Shown here piece after piece: positions 44,201-52,945 of a stretch of 64,000 nt of DNA (the stretch's first letter is position 1; each line of letters opens with the position of its first letter). The notes beneath the pieces were generated by a model, which had not been told where the DNA came from, made no database searches, and was given only the letters and a program-made list of their open reading frames with translations. Position numbers and translations under genes: made by a program. The DNA is from Clostridia bacterium (GTDB taxonomy: Bacteria; Bacillota; Clostridia; Christensenellales; Aristaeellaceae). The stretch spans positions 37,895 to 101,894 of the forward strand of contig JAFXCE010000126.1 in the NCBI GenBank assembly GCA_017521565.1. The letters run 5' to 3'.

Positions 44201-44401
44201 GCAGTATTCATAGGTCCTTCCCCATGTCGTTCCCGGGGCCATCGGCGCAAAATCGCCCGCGAGGGCCTGCTCCGGCGTGAGGTGTTCCATCGTCAGGAAA
44301 CCCTCGACGTCGATATTCCCCAGCGGGATATACAGGTCCTTTTTCAGCGTAAGAATCCAATGCGCCAAGCGCGATTTCCATTCAGAATGCATGTACTTCA
44401 T
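41288..44401 (-). CDS. GH38 alpha-mannosidase
   Basis: A 1037-residue retaining alpha-mannosidase. The zinc ligands are in GNAHLDLAWLWP (His267, Asp269), and the nucleophile is Asp379 in LWLPDTFGYS. A helical middle domain and large beta-sandwich domains follow, giving the expected length. No signal peptide is present, so it works on imported mannosides such as N-glycan fragments. The start follows GGAGGTG. It is transcribed with the lyxose isomerase from a promoter next to the divergent GH2 gene. Confidence 0.96.
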   Translation of the reverse strand: MKYMHSEWKSRLAHWILTLKKDLYIPLGNIDVEGFLTMEHLTPEQALAGDFAPMAPGTTWGRTYEYCWMRACVTLDDAAQGRRIVMNLKTGGETTVFVDGKSFGTYRAEWVHTPHHYIVDNCLSESGEAGRTYDLLLEAYAGHYFPESELGGCATGPVLPGTYTDPKTEGERATLTQLTYGIWNEDAYQLYMDLDTLRQLAEQVDEESLRADELCAALEKATLICDFEQEFEARCASYRAAREALSPALAAVNGTTAPVFYAVGNAHLDLAWLWPMAETHRKTSRTFAQQLRLLEQYPEYKYIQSQPAAYVMCREHYPELYERIREAIRGGQWIAEGAMWVEPDTNMTSGESLVRQIVHGKRFFKDELGVDSVVLWLPDTFGYSAALPQILKNCGVKYLVTQKIFWSYNEGDRFPYHYFTWQGADGSQIDTFLPTSYTYRTDPKEICEAWNARVQKRGLGAFLFPFGYGDGGGGPCRDHIEYLRREKDLEGMPRVKMESPTTFFEDMEAQGGPQHTYVGELYFSAHRGVYTSQAAIKRGNRKAELALREAEMWGAMAMLRGGEYPLARMDAAWKKLLLNQFHDILPGSSIARVYEDARRDHAWIIAEAKNVLGGALSALCMGEGMTVFNSLSFARGGVVALPAAYTGGAKMADGTPVPTKKTEDGALAYVHVPPMGAVTLLPAEKQAAADEARAYLTEDGAVIENALVRAALNRRGEVVSFVRKDSGREFAAGAMNRLLMYKDVPRLFDAWDIDSNYILQPVEIDEPVTLTVKEESGLRAVLHIERKVLNSVFAQDIVLQTGSERLDFVTEVDWHELHRLLKVDFPVAVSAAEGINEIQFGYMMRPTHRSRLYDSDRFEVCNQRYSALCDLSHGAAVLNDCKYGISMNGNALQLTLLRAAAAPEMRADNGRHVFTYAFTAWDGSFMDSPVVREAYDLNVPLTLAEGACDAFSAFSVDKENVFIDTVKPAEDGSGDLILRLYEAKRADTACRLTLGVPVRKVVACDMLENVMEELPVEDGGVKLRFGTFEVKTLRLVR

Positions 44402-44447
44402 TGCCCAGCACCTCCATCAATCCGGCGCGTTATTTTCGATTGATTTG

Positions 44448-44476
44448 ATTGTAACATACCGGGTATACAGCGTCAA
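44448..44476 (-). promoter_or_regulatory. Promoter of the GH38/lyxose-isomerase operon with operator-like palindrome
   Basis: TTGACG (44471-44476) and TACAAT (44448-44453), 17-base spacer, minus strand. ATACCGGGTAT (44456-44466), an 11-bp imperfect-centre palindrome, lies inside the spacer and could be a repressor site. Confidence 0.7.
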
Positions 44477-44483
44477 GAAATGG

Positions 44484-44512
44484 CTGACAGCAACTCCCTG
44501 CGATGCTATAAT
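44484..44512 (+). promoter_or_regulatory. Promoter of the GH2 gene
   Basis: CTGACA (44484-44489) and TATAAT (44507-44512), 17-base spacer. It is back to back with the GH38 promoter. Confidence 0.7.
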
Positions 44513-44547
44513 GAGATCAGCAAATGCCTCACAAAGGAGGGCTGACG

Positions 44548-46689
44548 ATGAAATACACACTGACATGGCAGGCCCGCGCCATCAGACCGGACGGGGAAAG
44601 CGCCTGGTTCCCTGCGCAGGTGCCGGGCAATGTCCAGCGCGATTATGGCGCATATATGGGCTGGGGCGACATCAGCGTCGGCGAGAACGTGACGCTGTTC
44701 CGGCAGACGGAGGGCTACACATGGGAATACCGCGCGGCGCTTGACTGCGCCGCCGGGAACGGCGAAAACGCCGTGCTTGTCTTTGAAGGCGTCGATTACC
44801 GATTCGACGTGCTGCTGGACGGCATGACCGTCTGCGAGCACGAGGGCATGTTCTCCCGGGTGGAAGTCCCCCTCTGCGGCGATGAACGCGAGGTCGTCGT
44901 GCGCATCCATCCGCATCCCATCCGCGAGGATGCGCCCTTTGAGGACAGGCAGCAGGCGGACCAGTGCGTGAAGCCGCCGGTCTGCTATGAATGGGACTGG
45001 CACCCGAGGATGCTGGTTTCCGGCATCTGGCAGGAAGCATACGTCGAGATGCGCCATGAGGATTACATCCGCCGCTGCGAGGCGTTCTATACGCTCAGCG
45101 AAGACTTTTCCCGCGCAGAAATCCGCTTTGAAACCGACTGCAGCGCGCCTGTAAGCATCACGCTCTTTGATCCCGACGGAAACGTGATCGCCGCGGGAGA
45201 CAGCAGGACGGTCTTCAAGGTTGAGAATCCCCGCCTGTGGTGGTGCCATGGGCAGGGAGAGCCCGCGCTGTATACCTACGTTGCCCGGACGGCACACCAT
45301 GAGACGCGCGGACAGATCGGCCTGCGGCGCGTGCGCCTGATCATGAACGAGGGCGGCTGGGTAGAACCCATCGGCTTCCCGAAAGGGCGCAGCGTCGCGC
45401 CGATTCAGCTGGAACTCAACGGCCGCCGCGTATTCGCCAAGGGCAGCAACTGGGTCAATCCTGATATCTACAACGGCGTCATCGATGCGGCGCGCTACGA
45501 GGCGCTGATCACGCTCGCCAAAGACGCCAACATGAACATCTTCCGCTGCTGGGGCGGTTCCGGTGTAAACAAGAAGGCCTTCTATGACCTCTGCGACCGG
45601 ATGGGCATCATGGTCTGGGTTGAGTTCCCGCTCTCATGCAACAATTACGTCGGCACGGAGCACTACCTCGCCGTGCTCGAGCAGGAAGCAGCGGCCATCC
45701 TGCATGACCTGCGCAGCCACGCCTGCGTGGTCATGTACTGCGGCGGCAACGAGCTGTTCAACAACTGGTCGCTGATGACGGACCAGTCCCTTGCGCTGCG
45801 GCTTCTGAACAAGCTCTGCTATGATCTGGACCGCGACCGCCCGTTCATCATGACCTCGCCCATCTTCGGCATGGGCCACGGCGGCTATACCTTCTACGAT
45901 CCCGACGCGAAGAAGGACGTATTCACCCTCTTCCAGAGCAGCCACTGCACGGCGTATACGGAATTCGGCGTACCGGGCGTGACGAATATCGAGGATATCC
46001 GGCGCATTATTCCGGACGATGAGCTATTCCCCATCCGGGACATGGGCTCCTGGCGGCTGCATCACGCCTTCGGCGCGTGGGGCGCAGCGCGCTGGCTGTG
46101 CATGGATGTACTTGAAATGTATGCGCAGGAACCGCTTGATACGCTGAAGAAGGTCATCGATCTATCCAACTGGCTGCAGTGTGAGGGCTACAAGGCGATC
46201 TTCGAGGAAGCGCGCAGGCAGGCGCCGTACTGCTCGATGGCGATCAACTGGTGCTACTGCGAGCCGTGGATCACCGCCGCGGGCAACAGCCTGATCACCT
46301 ATCCCATCAAGCCCAAGCCCGCGTATTATGCCGTTAAGGCTTCGCTGCGCCCCGTGCTTGCCAGCGCGCGGATTCCGAAATTCGACTGGCATGCGGGCGA
46401 GTGCTTCCATGCCGAGCTCTGGCTGCTGAACGATTCGCCGGAAGCAGCGAAGGCACGGATCATGGCGAGTATCCTGCTGGACGGTGTCGAGTATCCGCTG
46501 CTCGCATGGGAGAGCGGCGAAGCCGCCGCCAATACCAATCGCATCGGCCCGACGGTCAACTGGATTCTGCCGGATGTGGATGCAGCCGAATTCACGCTGC
46601 GGCTCGAGGCGGGCGCATATTCCAGCGAATACCGACTCTGCTACCGCAGAAGCGAGGCGCGGAGGGAGACGCGGCAGATGAACGTATGA
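44548..46689 (+). CDS. GH2 beta-mannosidase-like enzyme
   Basis: A 713-residue GH2-fold enzyme: sugar-binding sandwich (about 1-170), second sandwich (about 175-265), then the barrel. The acid/base is Glu402 in YCGGNELFNN, and the likely nucleophile is Glu472 in YTEFGVPG. The RCWGGSG segment near 333-339 is typical of beta-mannosidases. It lacks a signal peptide and the usual C-terminal extra domains. Divergent from the alpha-mannosidase operon with a shared control region, it probably clears the beta-mannosyl core of the same glycans. The start follows AAAGGAGGG. Confidence 0.9.
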   Translation: MKYTLTWQARAIRPDGESAWFPAQVPGNVQRDYGAYMGWGDISVGENVTLFRQTEGYTWEYRAALDCAAGNGENAVLVFEGVDYRFDVLLDGMTVCEHEGMFSRVEVPLCGDEREVVVRIHPHPIREDAPFEDRQQADQCVKPPVCYEWDWHPRMLVSGIWQEAYVEMRHEDYIRRCEAFYTLSEDFSRAEIRFETDCSAPVSITLFDPDGNVIAAGDSRTVFKVENPRLWWCHGQGEPALYTYVARTAHHETRGQIGLRRVRLIMNEGGWVEPIGFPKGRSVAPIQLELNGRRVFAKGSNWVNPDIYNGVIDAARYEALITLAKDANMNIFRCWGGSGVNKKAFYDLCDRMGIMVWVEFPLSCNNYVGTEHYLAVLEQEAAAILHDLRSHACVVMYCGGNELFNNWSLMTDQSLALRLLNKLCYDLDRDRPFIMTSPIFGMGHGGYTFYDPDAKKDVFTLFQSSHCTAYTEFGVPGVTNIEDIRRIIPDDELFPIRDMGSWRLHHAFGAWGAARWLCMDVLEMYAQEPLDTLKKVIDLSNWLQCEGYKAIFEEARRQAPYCSMAINWCYCEPWITAAGNSLITYPIKPKPAYYAVKASLRPVLASARIPKFDWHAGECFHAELWLLNDSPEAAKARIMASILLDGVEYPLLAWESGEAAANTNRIGPTVNWILPDVDAAEFTLRLEAGAYSSEYRLCYRRSEARRETRQMNV

Positions 46690-46698
46690 GCAATTCAA

Positions 46699-46721
46699 AA
46701 AGCTCCCGGATTGGGAGCTTT
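46699..46721. terminator. Bidirectional terminator
   Basis: AAAGCTCCC (46699-46707) pairs with GGGAGCTTT (46713-46721). The T run is best on the minus strand, where it ends the ThuA-like gene. Confidence 0.75.
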
Positions 46722-46731
46722 GGGGTGGGCT

Positions 46732-47445
46732 TTATTCATCGCCCGGGCGCTTCACATGCGGCGCCTCGAGCACGGAGATACGATAAATCGGCTTCGCCCA
46801 TGCAACCGCGTTGCGGATGATCGTCTGGACGTTAGAATCGTAGAAGATCGGGAAAGTCTCATGCCCCGGCTGGAAATAGAAGATCTTGCCGTTCTCGCGA
46901 TGGAACGTGCAGCCGGAACGGAAGACCTCTCCGCCTTCATACCAGCCCATGAATACAACCTCGTCGGGCTGCGGGATGCCGAACGGCTCGCCATAGGTCT
47001 CCACGTGCGGCAGCTCGAAATACCGTCCAATGCCCTGCGCGATCGGATGGGACGGGCAGACGTTCCAGATACGCTCCATATCGCCGTCCTCGCGCCAGGT
47101 GAGGTTGCAGGAGGTGCCCATCAGAAGCTTGAAGGGCTTGGAATGATGGCCGGAATGCAGGAAGATGATGCCCATGCCCTTGTTGACCGCATCCTTCACG
47201 CGATAGGCCACCTCATCCGGAACAAGGTGATGGCGCAGATGGCCCCACCAGATCATGACGTCGGTCTCATCGAGCACCGCGTCGGTGATTTCATTCACGG
47301 TTTCCAGCGTAAAGCAGCGGACAGCCGTTTCGTCGTTTTTCAGGAAACTGGCAATGGCTTCATGAATGCCATCCGGGTATACCGCGCGGACACTTTCATC
47401 CGTCTGCTCGTGTACGAATTCATTATAAATCGTTATTCTCGTCAT
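46732..47445 (-). CDS. ThuA-like protein
   Basis: A 237-residue protein of the ThuA (trehalose-utilisation) family, with a glutamine-amidotransferase-like fold. MIWWGHLRHH, MGIIFLHSGHHSKPF and FYFQPGHETFPIF are its hallmark strands. ThuA proteins act in catabolism of keto-disaccharides; their reaction is little known. It is divergent from a Gfo/Idh/MocA dehydrogenase and a sugar isomerase, a usual association. The start at 47445 (MTRITIYN) was chosen over 47484 because AGGAGAGG precedes it. Confidence 0.88.
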   Translation of the reverse strand: MTRITIYNEFVHEQTDESVRAVYPDGIHEAIASFLKNDETAVRCFTLETVNEITDAVLDETDVMIWWGHLRHHLVPDEVAYRVKDAVNKGMGIIFLHSGHHSKPFKLLMGTSCNLTWREDGDMERIWNVCPSHPIAQGIGRYFELPHVETYGEPFGIPQPDEVVFMGWYEGGEVFRSGCTFHRENGKIFYFQPGHETFPIFYDSNVQTIIRNAVAWAKPIYRISVLEAPHVKRPGDE

Positions 47446-47461
47446 ATGCTTTTCCTCTCCT

Positions 47462-47473
47462 GCGCAATTGCGC
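47462..47473. promoter_or_regulatory. Palindrome between divergent ThuA and dehydrogenase genes
   Basis: GCGCAATTGCGC is a perfect 12-bp palindrome 16 bases ahead of the ThuA-like start. A possible -10 (TATAAT, 47536-47541) for the plus-strand genes lies nearby without a clear -35. Confidence 0.3.
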
Positions 47474-47623
47474 TTTTCGCCCATCCTTTTGGCCTTGGGC
47501 GTTTTTCTGGTATATCTTTTTCGACTCAGCCGTGGTATAATCCTTTTATCTGAATGAATGAATTCTCGCGCCGCAGCCCGCGCTGCGCGCTGGGTCCAAA
47601 CAAATTAAAGGAGGATGTTTTTT

Positions 47624-48778
47624 ATGGCTCTGGATATGAACAATTTCTCCACCGACATGACCGAAAAGGCCGCGATTCTCAGCGAGAAAAAGCTGCGCAT
47701 CGGCATCATCGGCACCGGCGGCATTGCCCATTCCCACATCACCGCCTACATGCATCAGCCGGACGTGGAAATCGTCGCCGCGTGCGATCTGATTCCCGGC
47801 AAGGCGGAGAAGTTCCTCGCTGAATACAGCGTGGACGCACCGGCATTTGTGGACTTTAAGGAGATGATCGACACCGTTGAGATGGATGCGGTCAGCATCT
47901 GCGTCTACAACCGTAACCACTGCGTCTGCGCCGTGTATGCGCTTGAGCACGGCCTGCATGTCCTGCTTGAAAAGCCCATGTCCGTCACGCTTGATGAGGC
48001 GGTTGAAATCTGCCGCGCGGAAAAGGCGAGCGGCAAGATCGTCTCCGTCGGCTTCCAGCCGCGCCTTGATGCGAACATGCAGATGATCAAGAAGATCGTC
48101 GAGTCTGGCACGCTGGGCAAGGTCTACTACATCCAGACCGGCGGCGGCCGCCGTCACGGCATCCCGGTCTCCTGGAGCGAAACCTTCATCGAGAACGACA
48201 AGGCCGGTCTGGGCGCTGTGGGCGATATCGGCTGCTACGCGCTGGATATGGTGCTCAACGCCATCGGCTATCCGAAGCCGCTGACCGTCTCCGGCCGCGC
48301 GACCGATTACGGCGGAAAGGACCCGGCGGCCTACGCCGAGGTCGGCAAGCCGGAATGCGCCGAGAAGTTCTCCGTCGATGACTTTGCCTCCGCGTATATC
48401 CGCCTGGAAGGCGACGTCGTGCTCGATTTCCGCATCTCCTGGTATATGCACATGGACACCACCGGCGACACGCTGATCATCGGCACCAAGGGCGGCCTGC
48501 GCATTCCGTCCACCGAGTGCTGGAACGGCTCGTTCGACAAGCCCATGACCGTCTATCATGACATCGCAGGCAAGCCGGTGCAGACCGAGATTCCGCTGAT
48601 CAAGGATGGTTCCAACCTGTGGGACAAGAAAATCCGCTCCTTCCTCAATGCCATCATCACCGGCGGCGAGGCGCCCGTCCCCACCAGCCAGATTCTCTAC
48701 AATCAGGCCATCATCGACGGCATCTTCCGCTCCAGCGCGCTGGGCCATGAGGTTGCCATCGAGATTCCCGAGATCTGA
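47624..48778 (+). CDS. Gfo/Idh/MocA-family oxidoreductase
   Basis: A 384-residue NAD(P)-dependent dehydrogenase. IGIIGTGGIAHSH (about residues 23-35) is the nucleotide-binding loop and LLEKPMS holds the conserved lysine and proline. The family oxidises sugars or polyols at a ring hydroxyl. The ATG at 47624 was chosen because GGAGG is 9 bases upstream; the ATG at 47615 touches that site. The TIM-barrel isomerase gene follows after 27 bases, suggesting a keto-sugar pathway together with ThuA. Confidence 0.92.
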   Translation: MALDMNNFSTDMTEKAAILSEKKLRIGIIGTGGIAHSHITAYMHQPDVEIVAACDLIPGKAEKFLAEYSVDAPAFVDFKEMIDTVEMDAVSICVYNRNHCVCAVYALEHGLHVLLEKPMSVTLDEAVEICRAEKASGKIVSVGFQPRLDANMQMIKKIVESGTLGKVYYIQTGGGRRHGIPVSWSETFIENDKAGLGAVGDIGCYALDMVLNAIGYPKPLTVSGRATDYGGKDPAAYAEVGKPECAEKFSVDDFASAYIRLEGDVVLDFRISWYMHMDTTGDTLIIGTKGGLRIPSTECWNGSFDKPMTVYHDIAGKPVQTEIPLIKDGSNLWDKKIRSFLNAIITGGEAPVPTSQILYNQAIIDGIFRSSALGHEVAIEIPEI

Positions 48779-48805
48779 TCGACAGCTTTGCAGGAGGTTT
48801 AATCC

Positions 48806-49615
48806 ATGAAATTCCCGATTGCGCTGCAGGTATATTCCGTCCGCGAGGACGCTGCTGCCGATTTTTACGGCACGCTGAAAGCGATCAAGGCCATGGGCTA
48901 TGACGGCGTGGAGTTCGCCGGCCTGTACGGCCGCAGCGCCGCCGAGGTCAGGGGCTGGTGCAAGGAGCTGGGCCTCGTTCCGGTGTCCGCGCATGTCCCG
49001 TTTGTCGACATGATGAACGATCCGGACCTGCTGAAAACCTACGCCGAGATCGGCTGCCAGTACGTCGTCATCCCCTATCTTACCGAGGAATACCGTCCCG
49101 GTCAGGCCAAGTTCGCCGAGGTGATCGAGGGCGCGCGCATGCTGGGCGAAAAGGCCAATGCGCTGGGCATGACGCTCTGCTATCACAACCACGATTTCGA
49201 ATTCGTAAAGCTTGATGGCGAATATGCGCTGGATGTGCTCTATCGTGAAGTGCCGGCCGAGCTTCTGAAGACTCAGATCGACACCTGCTGGGTGAACGTC
49301 GGCGGTGAGAACCCCTCCGAATACCTGCGCAAGTACGCAGGCCGCACGGAGATCGTCCACCTCAAGGACTTTTCCGGCCAGAAGAGCGAGCGCATGTACG
49401 CGCTCATCGGCATCGACGACGGCAAGGACGACGGCGAAACCGGCGCGTTCGAGTTCCGTCCGGTCGGCTATGGCAAGCAGGACTTTCCGTCCATCCTCGC
49501 CGCCTGCGAGGACGTCGGAGCGAAGTGGGTCGTCGTTGAGCAGGATCAGCCAAGCATGGACAAGACGCCGCTGGAATGCGCGAAGATGAGCATCGACTAC
49601 CTGCGCAGCCTGTAA
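48806..49615 (+). CDS. Sugar-phosphate isomerase/epimerase (TIM barrel, IolE-like)
   Basis: A 269-residue xylose-isomerase-like TIM barrel. YDGVEFAGLYGR (about 31-42), a central LCYHNHDFEF (about 126-135), and QIDTCWVNVGGENP followed by VHLKD hold the conserved metal-binding residues. Relatives isomerise or epimerise keto-sugars or inositol derivatives. It is cotranscribed with the dehydrogenase. The exact substrate is unknown. Confidence 0.9.
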   Translation: MKFPIALQVYSVREDAAADFYGTLKAIKAMGYDGVEFAGLYGRSAAEVRGWCKELGLVPVSAHVPFVDMMNDPDLLKTYAEIGCQYVVIPYLTEEYRPGQAKFAEVIEGARMLGEKANALGMTLCYHNHDFEFVKLDGEYALDVLYREVPAELLKTQIDTCWVNVGGENPSEYLRKYAGRTEIVHLKDFSGQKSERMYALIGIDDGKDDGETGAFEFRPVGYGKQDFPSILAACEDVGAKWVVVEQDQPSMDKTPLECAKMSIDYLRSL

Positions 49616-49633
49616 ACAAAAGAAAACCAAAGA

Positions 49634-49661
49634 GGGATTGCCGCTTCAAAGCAGCAATCCC
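49634..49661. terminator. Bidirectional terminator
   Basis: GGGATTGC (49634-49641) pairs with GCAATCCC (49654-49661), followed by TTCTTTT on the plus strand. It lies between the isomerase gene and the convergent mutarotase gene. Confidence 0.75.
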
Positions 49662-49685
49662 TTCTTTTATTCCTTTATTGTGCCT

Positions 49686-50567
49686 TTATCTCCTGCCTAC
49701 GCGGATCGTCCAGCGATTTTTGTAGGCCTTGCCGGGATCCAGCCGGATCAGGTCGCTCTGCTTTTCAAAGACGGCGACCTCCCCATGCCTTGCCGGAAGC
49801 GACGCCCACGGCTCAATGCACACGTATGGCGCGTCCTTCTTCGGCCAGTGCCAGATACCCAGATACGGCATATCCGGGAAGGAGACGGTCACAAAGTATG
49901 CGCCGCCTTCTGCCTCCAGCGTCACCTCTCTCGCCATATCGCGCAGGACGATGGCGTCCTCATCAAACAGATCGTGTGTAAGCGGCAGCAGCGTATTCTC
50001 CTTCAGCGGGAAGAGCGTGTCTTCTCCGGTAACGAAGCAAGCCGGCGAGAAGCCCACGCGCATCGGCGCGCATGGCTTGGCAAAGCGCAGCCGGTAATCC
50101 GTAAACGCTTTTCCCGCCTCCAGCGGCACATTGAACCCCGGATGCCCGCCAAGGCCGAAGAACATCGGCTTTTCGTCGCGGTTCTCCACCTCATACGTAA
50201 CCGCCAGCGAATCGTCTTCCAGCCCATATGCCACCCGGAACACAAATCGGCGCGGATACTGCGCACGCGTCTCTTCGCTGTCCGTGAGCGCGAAGACCAT
50301 GCGGCTCTCTGTCTTTTCGATCAGCACAAAGCGGCTCTCCGGCGCAAAGCCGTGAATCGGCATCTCGTGGATTTCGCCGTCCAGCATGTACTTTCCCTGC
50401 CAGAGCCGCGCCACATACGGGAAAATCGTCAGCGCGCGATCCGCCCAGTAGGCTTGATCCCCCTGCCAGAAGTACTGCGTGCCGTCTGCCCCAAGAATGG
50501 ACCAGAGCTGCGCACCCAGCTCGTTCACTGTCACTTCAAAATGCTCATTTCTGATCGTATGAAGCAT
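49686..50567 (-). CDS. Aldose-1-epimerase-like protein (LacX type)
   Basis: A 293-residue galactose-mutarotase-fold protein. The catalytic histidines are in MPIHGFAPE (about 85) and GLGGHPGFNVP (about 146), as in LacX-type members. It interconverts alpha- and beta-sugar anomers. It follows the BrnQ gene by 15 bases on the same strand, an odd partner for an amino-acid carrier, so the pairing may be only by position. Confidence 0.87.
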   Translation of the reverse strand: MLHTIRNEHFEVTVNELGAQLWSILGADGTQYFWQGDQAYWADRALTIFPYVARLWQGKYMLDGEIHEMPIHGFAPESRFVLIEKTESRMVFALTDSEETRAQYPRRFVFRVAYGLEDDSLAVTYEVENRDEKPMFFGLGGHPGFNVPLEAGKAFTDYRLRFAKPCAPMRVGFSPACFVTGEDTLFPLKENTLLPLTHDLFDEDAIVLRDMAREVTLEAEGGAYFVTVSFPDMPYLGIWHWPKKDAPYVCIEPWASLPARHGEVAVFEKQSDLIRLDPGKAYKNRWTIRVGRR

Positions 50568-50582
50568 ATGTTTTCTCCCCGC

Positions 50583-51938
50583 TTAAGCGCTTCTCTTATT
50601 CCGGATCATCAGGCCCACTGCAAGGCCGATCAGCGCAGGCGCCACCCAGCCCAGATTTAGGCTGAAGAAGGGCAGTATCTTCTGCGCAAGGGCCACCATA
50701 CCCTCCAGCTGCAGGCTGCTGCGCAGCGCAGCAGGCAGCGTTTTAATCAGGTCAAACAGCGCCGCGGCGCAGGTAAACGCCGTCACACTCACGTATACCG
50801 CGCGGTCATGGTCAAAGAGCCTGCCGCACAGCGCCAGCAGAATCAGCGTGATCGACAGCGGATACAGGAACATCAGCACCGGAAGGGAGTAATCGATAAT
50901 TCTGGAAAGGCCGAAGTTCGAGACAACAAAGGAAAACACCGTGAAGATGATCGCCCATGCCCTGTAGGAAAGGGCCTTGGGGAACATGCGCGCAAACGCG
51001 TCCGCACAGCTGGTGACCAGTCCGATGGAGGTCTTGAGGCATGCGAAGGTAATCGTCACCGCCAGCACGATGCTGCCCGCAGCGCCGAGATAATGCCCGG
51101 AGATCTGTGCCAGCGCGATGCCGCCGTTTTCCGAGGTTGCAAACAGGCCGCGGGACTGCGTGCCCATCAGGATCGTCGCGATGTAGATGACTGCCATCAG
51201 GACGCCGGTCATCACGCCGGAGGCAAGGACATCCCTGGCTACGTCGCCGTCGTCCTTCACACCCATGGCGCGGATAATATCGATGACCACGATGCCAAAC
51301 GCCAGACCGGCGATGGCGTCCATCGTGCCGTAGCCCTCAATAAAGCCCGAGAAGAGCGCACCGCTGTGGTAAGCCGCCTCCGGCTCGACAGAGGCGATCG
51401 CAGCAGAGGGCGCGCGCAGCGCAGCAACGACCAGAATCGTCAGGAAGATCAGGAAAATCGGGTTAATGATCTTGCCGATCCAGACCGTAATGCCCGCCGG
51501 GCGCAGCGAAAGAAGCAACACCACGGCAAAGAACACCAGCGAGAACACAAACAGGACCGGCGCGTGCGCTCTGTCGCCCAGCATCGGCGCGATGCCTGTG
51601 GTGAACGAGGTTGTCGCGCAGCGCGGAATCGCAAAGAACGGGCCGATCGTCAGATACAGAAGACAGGTAAACACATAGCCGTAGCCGCGGCCCACCTTAT
51701 TGGATAGCGCCTGCAGGCCGTCGGAATGCGTATTGCCGATGGCCGCCACGCCCAGAATCGGAATACCCACGGCGGTGATGATAAAGCCAATCATAGCAGG
51801 AATCACATTACTGCCCGCCAACTGGCCCAGATGCACCGGGAAGATCAGATTGCCAGCGCCGAAAAACATACCGAACAGCGTCCCCGCCACCAGAATTCTC
51901 TGCTTAAAAGTCAGTCCTTTGCGCATATTCGTATCCAT
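50583..51938 (-). CDS. brnQ: Branched-chain amino-acid:cation symporter
   Basis: A 451-residue carrier with about twelve helices. TLFGMFFGAGNLIFPVHLGQ and the following GIPILGVAAIG are the BrnQ/LIVCS family signature; members import leucine, isoleucine and valine with Na+ or H+. The start could be ATG 51938 or ATG 51926; GGGAGAGG is 3 bases before the first and 12 before the second, so neither is ideal. The gene is divergent from a LysR gene that may control it. Confidence 0.93.
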   Translation of the reverse strand: MDTNMRKGLTFKQRILVAGTLFGMFFGAGNLIFPVHLGQLAGSNVIPAMIGFIITAVGIPILGVAAIGNTHSDGLQALSNKVGRGYGYVFTCLLYLTIGPFFAIPRCATTSFTTGIAPMLGDRAHAPVLFVFSLVFFAVVLLLSLRPAGITVWIGKIINPIFLIFLTILVVAALRAPSAAIASVEPEAAYHSGALFSGFIEGYGTMDAIAGLAFGIVVIDIIRAMGVKDDGDVARDVLASGVMTGVLMAVIYIATILMGTQSRGLFATSENGGIALAQISGHYLGAAGSIVLAVTITFACLKTSIGLVTSCADAFARMFPKALSYRAWAIIFTVFSFVVSNFGLSRIIDYSLPVLMFLYPLSITLILLALCGRLFDHDRAVYVSVTAFTCAAALFDLIKTLPAALRSSLQLEGMVALAQKILPFFSLNLGWVAPALIGLAVGLMIRNKRSA

Positions 51939-51975
51939 CCTCTCCCATTTCTTGCCTCTTATTTTACCATTGCCC

Positions 51976-52004
51976 TTGCAATCTGAGAAACGAGTGTTCA
52001 TAAT
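51976..52004 (+). promoter_or_regulatory. Promoter of the LysR gene
   Basis: TTGCAA (51976-51981) and CATAAT (51999-52004), 17-base spacer. No clear promoter for the divergent brnQ was found. Confidence 0.5.
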
Positions 52005-52052
52005 AGAGATATGAGAAAATGTAATGGATATGAAATGGAGTGATGCGGACAT

Positions 52053-52931
52053 ATGGACAGCAAGAAACTGGAGATTCTGATGACCGCAGCCGACCTCGGC
52101 AGCCTGACCAAGGCGTCGGAGGTCGTCGGCTATACGCAGTCGGGCCTGACGCACATGATGGATGCGCTTGAGCGCGAGATCGGCTTCCCCCTTCTGCAGC
52201 GCAGCCACAACGGCATCCGGCTCAGCCGGCAGGGACAGGCGCTGATGCCCGCCATCCGCGAGTTTTTGCAGGCCAACGCCAACCTGGAAAATCAGATCCG
52301 CACCATCGCCGAAGAGAAAAGCGAAGTCATCCGCATCGCGGCCTATTCCAGCATCGCCATGCACTGGATGCCGGAGCTGCTCTACCGCTTCAAGCGCCTA
52401 TGCCCGGAGGTCAGTGTCGATCTGCGCATGGTTGACCACGCGCTGGAACCCTTCGAGCTGCTGGAAAGCGGGCAGACGGACATGATCTTCGCCAGCAGGC
52501 AGCACTACAGCTGCTGCGACTGGACGCCGCTTTACGATGAGCAGATGTACGCCATCCTGCCCAAGGATTATCCGCTGAACGGCCGCAGCAGCTTCCCGAT
52601 CGAGGAATTCGCCGGGCAGGAATTCCTGATGCCCTACGGGCGGTTCGATATTGACGTGCGTTCCATCCTCGAGCCGATGGGCGTCCAGCTGAATGCGCAG
52701 CTCTGCCGCGTGGATGACGAGACGGTCATCCGCATGGTCGGCCGCGGGCTGGGCGTCTCGATGATGACGGAGCTGATGATCCGCGGCAGAACGGACGACG
52801 TGCTGTGCGTGCCGGTAAGCCCGCGCGCCATCCGCGAGCTGGGCATGGGCACGCATGTGCGCAGGACGATGACCGACAACATGATGAGGCTCAAAAACTG
52901 CATGCTGCAGTATTTACGCGACCGCGGCTGA
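52053..52931 (+). CDS. LysR-family transcriptional regulator
   Basis: A 292-residue regulator. The N-terminal winged helix (about 1-62: ADLGSLTKASEVVGYTQSGL) is followed by a linker helix and a two-lobed effector domain (about 90-290). LysR regulators usually act on a divergent gene; here that is brnQ, so a branched-chain amino acid could be the signal. No T-N11-A box was clearly visible. Confidence 0.93.
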   Translation: MDSKKLEILMTAADLGSLTKASEVVGYTQSGLTHMMDALEREIGFPLLQRSHNGIRLSRQGQALMPAIREFLQANANLENQIRTIAEEKSEVIRIAAYSSIAMHWMPELLYRFKRLCPEVSVDLRMVDHALEPFELLESGQTDMIFASRQHYSCCDWTPLYDEQMYAILPKDYPLNGRSSFPIEEFAGQEFLMPYGRFDIDVRSILEPMGVQLNAQLCRVDDETVIRMVGRGLGVSMMTELMIRGRTDDVLCVPVSPRAIRELGMGTHVRRTMTDNMMRLKNCMLQYLRDRG

Positions 52932-52945
52932 TTTCCCCGCAGAAA

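Noticed and set aside
41666..44443. A 925-codon open frame on the plus strand opposite the alpha-mannosidase gene
   Set aside because: It is a mirror of a GC-rich coding gene. The translation is Arg/His/Ala-rich without domains, and the GH38 motifs are on the other strand.
47546..49630. A 694-codon minus-strand frame opposite the dehydrogenase and isomerase genes
   Set aside because: Antisense shadow of two recognised genes with proper starts.
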